Source of the DNA: Gaeumannomyces sp. JS-464
Taxonomy: Eukaryota; Ascomycota; Sordariomycetes; Magnaporthales; Magnaporthaceae
NCBI GenBank assembly: GCA_002197995.1
Contig: NGZR01000002.1
Coordinates: forward strand, 6,820,001-6,884,000
Reading direction: 5' to 3'
DNA: 64,000 nucleotides
The translations under genes were made by a program, and so were the position numbers. Numbering within the stretch: position 1 is the first letter of the stretch; the number at the start of each line of letters is the position of its first letter. Of this stretch, positions 58,058 to 64,000 are shown piece by piece. The notes beneath the pieces were generated by a model, which was not told the origin of the DNA, made no database searches, and saw only the letters and a list, made by a program, of their open reading frames with translations.

Positions 58058-58678
58058 TCAAAAGGAGCGAACCCCACACCAGGGTCGCCAATATAACCAA
58101 AGAGAAAAAAAGGGAGCAAAGGAATACGTATAGCGTGCAAGGAGGAAATTTAGCAGTTCAGGTAAATACAGCGGGTCTCGCTGATGAAAGAGGAATAAAA
58201 CCAGAACGCTCGCTACGGCTACCATGATCTGAGCGATGAAGGCGGACGGGAGTGGAGGGCCAGGGTTTTGGGTGGCCGGGGGCTCTTCGCCCTCTCTTTT
58301 TATCGCATAGTTGATAACCAGGGCCGCTAAGGACTCGTCGTGCCAACCATATAGCACGTCGCTGTCCCAGCAATGGAAGCGAAGCCTTTCCTCGGTGGGC
58401 TGCCAGTCGCGTGTAAACTGGAGTTCGACAGGCTGGCTACCCCCGGGGATGTCCACGTTAAGCCGGACAAGGAGGGTGGGTTCGTCGGTGTAGTCTGGAT
58501 CCGACTCGGAGTCGCTGTCTTCGACGAGTCCGATACCCTGGTGTCTGGGGGCGTCCTGGAAGCGGCAAAGACGCGGCGAGGGTGAGTTGTGCGACCGCGA
58601 CGCAAAGCGAAACAGTCCTGGGCGAAGCCGGAGGCGGTAACGCGAGCGAAGGAGGCGGACGCGACACCGACGAAGCAT
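58058..58678 (-). CDS. Hypothetical membrane-anchored protein
   Basis: About 206 residues from the first ATG of the frame (58,678). The N-terminus is Arg-rich and may be intronic or mis-started: a different frame with its own ATG at 58,820 (METPSRQVPSRAMSL) could be a first exon. The middle has an acidic patch (VEDSDSESDPDYTDEP) followed by LLVRLNVDIPGG and LQFTRDWQPTEERLRFHCWD. A likely membrane segment lies near residues 146-162 (AQIMVAVASVLVLFLF), and the C-terminus is aromatic and hydrophobic (YTYSFAPFFSLWLYW). No family recognised. No RIP-type stops. Confidence 0.45.
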   Translation of the reverse strand: MLRRCRVRLLRSRYRLRLRPGLFRFASRSHNSPSPRLCRFQDAPRHQGIGLVEDSDSESDPDYTDEPTLLVRLNVDIPGGSQPVELQFTRDWQPTEERLRFHCWDSDVLYGWHDESLAALVINYAIKREGEEPPATQNPGPPLPSAFIAQIMVAVASVLVLFLFHQRDPLYLPELLNFLLARYTYSFAPFFSLWLYWRPWCGVRSF

Positions 58679-58829
58679 GCTTTCGGCCACACTGGTTTTG
58701 GATGGGAAGGTTGCCTGCGTAAAAAGAGCTTTGAGCGATACGGGACCGCAAAGGTTCCGATGTTGCCGGCGCCGGCAGGCTCATGGCGCGAGACGGCACT
58801 TGGCGAGAAGGGGTTTCCATGGTGTGTGT

Positions 58830-60000
58830 TGGATGAGTAGGTAAGTACGGTGATAGGAGGCGTAGGCAGGCAAGACGGAGAGATAAGCAGGCTGGTCGAG
58901 GCGATAGATGGCAAGGAGGCAAAGCGGTGCGATAAGTAGAGGGTTGGGCTGAGTGGTGGGATGGCGAAAGAAGGGAACGTGTAAGAAGGGATACAGACGG
59001 TTGGACTTTGTAGACAGAAAGCGAAAGAAACGATCCTGCACGAAAACATAGTTTTGCCGCATCCAGCTGGTTCTTTTCGAGCCCCTAAAAAGAAGTTTTT
59101 TCGTAGGCTCTTTGTGTAGGTGGCCGAGCCTGTCCAGACGGGGACGACGGCGGGCGCATGACCACGGCGCCCCCGACACAAAGACGGCGCACCCGGCCTA
59201 GCTGACGAGGTCGCAGCAATTCACTCAAACGGTGCGCCGGCGACAAGCCGCCCACATGTCTGCCAAGGTCACCGCCCAGCAGACCGGCATGTGATGCCCG
59301 ATGTCAAGTGGGCTGCGGTGATTGTGGCTGCATTCGGCCAAAAAGTGTGCGCTAGAATGGCAAAGGGCAGCAGCTTTGGCATGCTGGGTGTGTCACTGTC
59401 TCCCGTCAGTGCCTGGCATTTGAAAAACGACAGTAATTGGCTCGCTTGGCCGACTGGCACGACAACAACGACTGGTTGACACGGCTGGCCCCCATGTCAC
59501 CCAGCTAAAGTGCTTGCATCCCTGCCCTGAAAGTGCTTGTATCTCGGCCTGTCCGCCCCCGCCCTGCTAAGCCCGGCTGGGCTTGGGCGCATGCAGGTAC
59601 CCGACGAAAACCGCCAACACCACCAGGAGGCAGTGTGGGCAGCCAGCCAAAGACCAAAAGGCCCTTCTGGGCGGGCAGTTGGCCAGCTGCCGCGACCCAG
59701 AGACCCCGCGCCACAAACAGGAAAAGGCCAATAGCCGAAAACACAGGTCAACAGGCACTAGAAAAACTCAGCGGGGTTCGAACGCGCGCGGGCGAGGGCG
59801 TCCCCTCCCGTCAGTATTTGATGTCTCGAAGTTCAGGAGACGGCCGCCGGACGGCTACCCTTTCCAGCACTTTCTCCAGGTAGTCTTCCTCCTCGGACGA
59901 TCAATTCTATCTGTTCTCTCTACATACCTCTCCCCTCAACCTGCTCTCTGATGTCTGGTTGCAGCACTACTTGTTGCCTGGCGAGCCCACCATAAACCTG
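58830..60000. other. Intergenic stretch without recognised gene
   Basis: Several short frames on both strands of 59,497-59,951 overlap completely and share no known motif. Nothing else seen. Confidence 0.4.
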
Positions 60001-60038
60001 TCCATCACCCTACAGGGCGACGTGGATCTGGGCCCGCG

Positions 60039-60866
60039 CTAGATGCCCCCACATGGGCCAAAAACGAACCTGCGCAGCAGAGTGAATCTAAGCAGGAGTG
60101 CGACGACCGCCATAGCCTCCAGGACCCAGGCCATGTCCAAAAGGCGGGCATAGGCGCCGTGTGCTCTGTCCATAACAGGGCCGAGTACAGCGGGCAAATT
60201 GGTGGCGTAGCTCTTGACGAAGGACTCGATGTGGACTCCTGTGAGGTACCAGAGCTGGAGGTGGTCTGGCATATCGCTCGTGAACATGGAGTGCAAGTAG
60301 AGGCTCGAGATGAAGATCGGGACGGCCCAGGCGTAGTAGCGGCCCAACAGAGGGAGCTCAGGCCTGAAGACCAAGTGCTTGTCAAAATAGAAGGTGACAA
60401 GTAGGACGAGAAGGCAGCCAAGAGCGGCGTTGTTGTTGAAGGTGTTGCTGTTGCCAAAGGCATACAGAATGGCGGCGTAACCGACTGCCCAAAAGAGCGA
60501 GGACATGACAAAGGCCACAAAAACCGCAAGGACAGGGGACACGGCCGATAGGTCGTGGAGCTCCATGTAGCCGCTGCCGAACACGAAGTTTCTCTGGAGA
60601 TGAAAGGAAAACAAGACAAACATCTGTTCAACAAGGCGGTTGGGCATCTCAATGAGGCCGCAGCTGGGGACGAGGGCTGGGAGCCTGAGGAACAGCCAGA
60701 GGGCCCCCACGAGGTGCAGATGGACCATGTAGCGCCAGAAGGCAGACCTGAGCGGCCGCTGGCTGCGGAACACAAAGGCCTTGCCGAGGCAGACGTGAAT
60801 AACGAGGGTGGCCAAGGCGTGGATCAAGTAGGCCATGCTGCGGGAGCAGGGTCTGAAAGAGCTCAT
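60039..60866 (-). CDS. Multi-pass membrane protein with two tandem GtrA-like units
   Basis: 275 residues from the ATG at 60,866; mostly hydrophobic, with about seven to eight predicted membrane helices. A short motif recurs four times: LGKAFVFR (27-34), FHLQRNFVF (88-96), FYFDKHLVF (159-167) and FTLLRRFVF (261-269). GtrA/DPMS-type proteins have two such N/K-R-x-x-VF motifs per four-helix unit, one after helix 2 and one at the end, so four suggest a duplicated GtrA-like domain. Upstream of the ATG the same frame stays open to about 61,090 and encodes RELSAWVRFWGSIYASFVLG, then LVVQWA, which would be the missing first helix of unit 1. A better N-terminal reading (YDSDSNYTVPS, SPPQTPPLNGSSS) sits in another frame and ends at a TAG near 60,950, so a frameshift or unseen intron is likely. 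GtrA-like proteins move lipid-linked sugars in bacteria; the role here is inference only. Confidence 0.65.
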   Translation of the reverse strand: MSSFRPCSRSMAYLIHALATLVIHVCLGKAFVFRSQRPLRSAFWRYMVHLHLVGALWLFLRLPALVPSCGLIEMPNRLVEQMFVLFSFHLQRNFVFGSGYMELHDLSAVSPVLAVFVAFVMSSLFWAVGYAAILYAFGNSNTFNNNAALGCLLVLLVTFYFDKHLVFRPELPLLGRYYAWAVPIFISSLYLHSMFTSDMPDHLQLWYLTGVHIESFVKSYATNLPAVLGPVMDRAHGAYARLLDMAWVLEAMAVVALLLRFTLLRRFVFGPCGGI

Positions 60867-61099
60867 AGCCCACTGAACGACCAGGCCAAGGACGAAAGAG
60901 GCATAAATGGATCCCCAGAAGCGGACCCAGGCGCTCAGCTCGCGGTCTAATCCTGGCCGATGTGCTCGACGCGAAGAACAACCGGAATTGGCATTGGGCT
61001 GCTGCTGCCGTTCAGAGGTGGCGTTTGTGGCGGGCTCGCGTCTGCTATGCTGCCAGCGATAGATGGGACCGTGTAGTTGCTGTCGCTGTCATACTGCAC

Positions 61100-61845
61100 G
61101 GCATCTGGCACGGACTCATGTCTGCCATCTTGCTAGCGGCTGGGTGGGAAAGTAGAAACGATGTAAGGCGAGCGTTTGCCGGTGGTGGTATGCAGGCACG
61201 GCGGGTCTGAGAGGGGAAGCCAGAGGTAGTGCTTGGTAGATGAGAAGGAAGAGAAATAAACCTTGGATCCCGCCAGATGACCAGGCGCCTACATGTGTTT
61301 TAATAAACAAGAGACGGGCAGGGAACCCAAACACGAGCGTCTTTTCCAATCGCTAAGAGTGTGGTGCAGCAATCGTTCATTCTCCTCAGGCCGACATGCA
61401 GAATGGCCCACTGGGAAGCAGACTGATGAGGCATGGGAGCCTGCAGCAAGGAAACTGTGGGGCCCAATAGAATTTTGTAGAACTGCGGCGCCTGGCGTCG
61501 TATCCGAAGCAGGCATTCTGGCCGTCCAATCTTCAAGCCCGGCTTTCCGTGATGCATGTCTTTGAGATGCTCTATCTGCTTTCCGTTGCCAACCAACGCA
61601 TGCATCTGGGCTTCTAGGCAGATACAAACCGGCCTTGGCCCCTGAGCTCTCACGTACCAGGCCTCGTAATTAGTTCTCTAGCCATGCTAGCCAGCCCCTA
61701 CGAGGTCCACCAATCGCCTTTGTGGACGATCATGGACGACTGTATGGTATCCACAACACGGCCGAGGCACAGCCGCGCACAGGAACTTGTCGATGTAACC
61801 GCACAGATCGGGCAATGCGGGGCTGGTAAATCTGCTGCTGCTGGC
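61100..61845. other. Stretch without supported gene
   Basis: Upstream of the GtrA-like gene; overlapping short frames only (such as 61,293-61,565 plus and 61,653-61,289 minus). Confidence 0.4.
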
Positions 61846-61849
61846 CATC

Positions 61850-62655
61850 CGTCAACCCTCCCTCCACGCTTGCGGTTCTAAATCAGACTCCCAACGCCAT
61901 TTCGCCTTCCCACAGTAACGCGCGTTGGTAGGAAGCCGAGCCGAGTGATGCAGCTGCCGCCGAGAGGATGAAGAGGTTTGCCAACATGAATGGAAAGGCC
62001 GCGGCCAGGAGCAGGTCCGGTGCCAGCGCGGCTGCTGCTCAGTCTGATCTTGAGCCTGTCTAGTAGCATAGGCCCCGACAGACTGCTGAGCCCATAATGC
62101 CCCAGTCCCAACAGGCAGTCCCTGAGGCTCAGCAACCTCATGTCGGCTACCAGATGCTTCAGCAAGATCAGAGGCGCAGAATGCTGTGCCTTAGGGTACG
62201 GTGTTCCAGCAGCCTGTGCCGCAGCCTGCCCAATCGTACGTGGTTGGCCCGGCCAACATGCCCGGCTTGGATGCAGTCGGTGGAAGCAACAGGCCCTGAG
62301 CACCCACAAACACGAGTGGACGGCTGAAAATAAATAGGAGATCGGAATGACCCTCAGCACTAGTGCCGAGACCGCCCACATATTGGAGACCAGGCGCAGC
62401 AAGCCTGACCCTCTGCGCGAGTATGTGACGACCGACCATAGCCACCTTCAAATCGATCTGATCTTGCCCTGATCTCAGCCTGATATGTATCGGACCTGGC
62501 GCTCCTCGCTCCGGCGGCAAGCTGCAGAAGGTCAAGGCCTACACCCAACGGCGTTTGGGAAAGCAGGAACTACACGTGAGACCTCAGCCGATGGACTGGT
62601 GAAGCAACTGAGTGCCGTTTTGGCCAATAGGCAAGACACGGCCGGCTACTACTGA
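61850..62655 (+). pseudogene. Q/P/A-rich protein relic with RIP-type stops
   Basis: A coherent plus-strand protein can be followed through three frames: PPSTLAVLNQTPNAISPSHS, ERMKRFANMNGKAAARSRSG, QSDLEPV, MPQSQQAVPEAQQPHVGYQM and LQQDQRR; then, after an indel near 62,180, FQQPVPQPAQSYVVGPANMP and GLDAVGGSN; then another shift to ETRRSKPDPLREYVTTDHSH, ending DTAGYY with stop TGA at 62,653. In-frame stops at 62,061, 62,064, 62,192, 62,297 and 62,470 are each one C-to-T change from CAG or CGA. The low-complexity Q/P style is common in fungal transcriptional regulators, but no DNA-binding domain is visible. Family not recognised. Confidence 0.5.
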
Positions 62656-62659
62656 ACCA

Positions 62660-63385
62660 ACGCCTCGTAGAGAGTGAGAAACAAACCGGCTACCTACAAG
62701 TACAAGAACGATCATGACCGGCTCGTTTCCATCCAGAGCGCCGGAGATCTGCACACAGGCCTTTCTGCCCAGCCTTTACCCTTGAATTGCCGCAATCACC
62801 AACGACCTGCTCCATGGCCAGGCTCGCCCACGCTACATCGGGCGGCCTCTTTGACACTACATTGAACGCCGGACAGCAATTTGTTGTCCAGGAAGCTGCA
62901 AAGCCTGGGTGCGTGGGCTTTTTGTGCGACATACCTAGGCGCCGGAGACCCGCCACGCAGGAGTACCCAAAGTGCAGGCTCAGATGCGATCCCGTCGACA
63001 GAGCGACGGCTGATGTCGCCCTCGGCTGCTGCCCGCGCGCAGAAGCATGGTGCCTCCACGGCTGCTCTGCTATACGCCTTCAACCCCGGCTATCTCTGCG
63101 TGCCCGACGCCGCCTGTCTGGGTCAAGCAGCAGCGCTGGGCTCGGCGGGCGACAGCGCTGGGCGTGAACAAAGGCGATGCTAATGTAGAGCCAGGTCACG
63201 ATAAGCACGCCGCAGTCCTGGTGGATGACGACGTCGGCGTAGGCCGGCGCGACTAGGTCACAGTGACGGGCTCAAATACCTACTCGGTCATGGTGATGGG
63301 GCGGCGCGTGGCCCGCGAGGTCCGTGTTATTGTTTCTACTTATGTCCTCCGCCGACCCTTGCTCTACCTGCACCGATCCAACCAC
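62660..63385. other. Stretch without supported gene
   Basis: Region 3' of the metalloprotease gene; short overlapping frames on both strands, no motif. Confidence 0.4.
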
Positions 63386-63388
63386 CCG

Positions 63389-64000
63389 CTATTTGCCAGC
63401 GCGGAACCTGTCCCAGCTGCTCCTCATGCGTATGGCTTGGCCGGGAGTGAACTCGTTGAAGCACGAATCGATGCTGTAGTCCATGTAGTTGTGGATGGGG
63501 TCGACGCCGGGGCGGTTCGGGCACGTGTTCCTCCCCACGGGGCACCCCGACGACGCGATCGCCTCGGCCGGCGTGTCGTCGACCAGGTCCCGCCGTCCAC
63601 CTCCTCGCAGCCGCCCTGGAACGGGTGGAGCAGCCCCAGCCAGTGGCCAATCTCGTGCACGGCCGTGTAGCCGAGGTTATACTGGTGCAAGGTGCCGCCG
63701 GGCTGGCTGGCGCCGGCAATAATGATGCCGTCCCAGATGAAGTCTACCGAGTCGCGGGCGGGCAGCTCGGGCAGGGGCGGGGCCGAGATGCCGAGCAGAC
63801 CACCGCCCAGGTCGATGGTGTACAGGTTCAGGTCGGCGTAAGAGCCGCGCCGCAGGACGCGCTTCATCTCGATGGCATCGGCAAACTCGGTAAGCGCGGC
63901 CCACGAAGCATTAACGCTGCGCGTAGTGCTGGCGAGGTTGAAAGCGAAGCCGTACGGCGGGAAGATGGTGTTAAGGACCAAGAGCTGCTTCTCGACGGTC
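63389..64000 (-). CDS. M43-type (pappalysin-like) zinc metalloprotease, C-terminal part, with a one-base frameshift
   Basis: Minus strand; the N-terminus is beyond the window edge. The frame from the edge reads [32 protein letters not shown] and [14 protein letters not shown], then the zinc site [11 protein letters not shown] (63,657-63,625; HExxHxxGxxH). After GGCEEVDGG the frame is lost near 63,588-63,594. The next frame continues at once with [20 protein letters not shown] and the Met-turn/Cys region [20 protein letters not shown], ending at a TAG (63,389-63,391). One missing base in a G/C run explains this: either a true pseudogenising deletion or an error. Fungal members are secreted peptidases with disulfide bonds; the signal peptide would lie outside the window. 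Confidence 0.85.

Noticed and set aside
59497..59951. Five or more overlapping frames of 62-122 codons on both strands
   Set aside because: No frame has a known motif, and mutual overlap on both strands is typical of stop-poor GC-rich spacer.
61878..62402. 174-codon minus-strand frame
   Set aside because: Antisense to the coherent Q/P/A-rich plus-strand relic, and has no motif of its own.

Overview
The window looks like filamentous ascomycete (Pezizomycotina) DNA. The evidence is pogo/Fot1-type DNA transposons, chromodomain Gypsy (chromovirus) retrotransposons, a Tad/I-like LINE, a hAT element, GT-AG introns with fungal-style branch points, and heavy one-directional C-to-T / G-to-A decay of repeats typical of RIP (repeat-induced point mutation). 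I cannot name the genus.

Bases 1 to about 49,110 are an AT-rich, gene-free transposon graveyard. It is a nest whose insertion order can be read from target-site duplications. (a) A Gypsy gag/protease fragment lies at 1,267-4,629 (minus), cut on the left by Fot1-A (1-1,264). (b) Fot1-B (4,630-13,127) is split by Gypsy-1 (5,550-12,211). (c) Gypsy-X (13,130-22,960) is split by Fot1-C (13,876-20,634), which is itself split by a 4.9 kb LINE (14,175-19,075). (d) A hAT element (24,245 to about 35,085, perhaps on to 49,110) is split by a 440 bp foldback element, Gypsy-2 (25,267-32,372), Fot1-D and Fot1-E, with Fot1-F and Fot1-G beside it; Fot1-F is split by Gypsy-3 (37,387-45,508). Almost every ORF is broken, and the catalytic aspartates of several independent elements have become asparagine.

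Bases from about 49,110 to 64,000 have balanced or high GC content and show little RIP. They hold clean solo LTRs (49,871-50,240; 57,630-57,865), two 32-33 base G tracts, and a few genes and gene relics. These are a RIP-scarred multi-exon relic (50,649-51,900, minus), a SAM-dependent methyltransferase (55,702-56,583, minus), a hypothetical membrane protein (58,058-58,678, minus), a duplicated GtrA-like membrane protein (60,039-60,866, minus, probably longer at its N-terminus), a Q/P/A-rich relic (61,850-62,655, plus) and an M43-type metalloprotease running off the right edge (63,389-64,000, minus). Several carry stops or one-base frameshifts, which suggests decay next to the transposon block.

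The most interesting signal is in the seven Fot1 copies. Their catalytic region is nearly the same, but their terminal inverted repeats carry different doubled core motifs. The copies with one motif type share a distinct N-terminal helix-turn-helix, as if DNA-recognition modules and their binding sites switched together.
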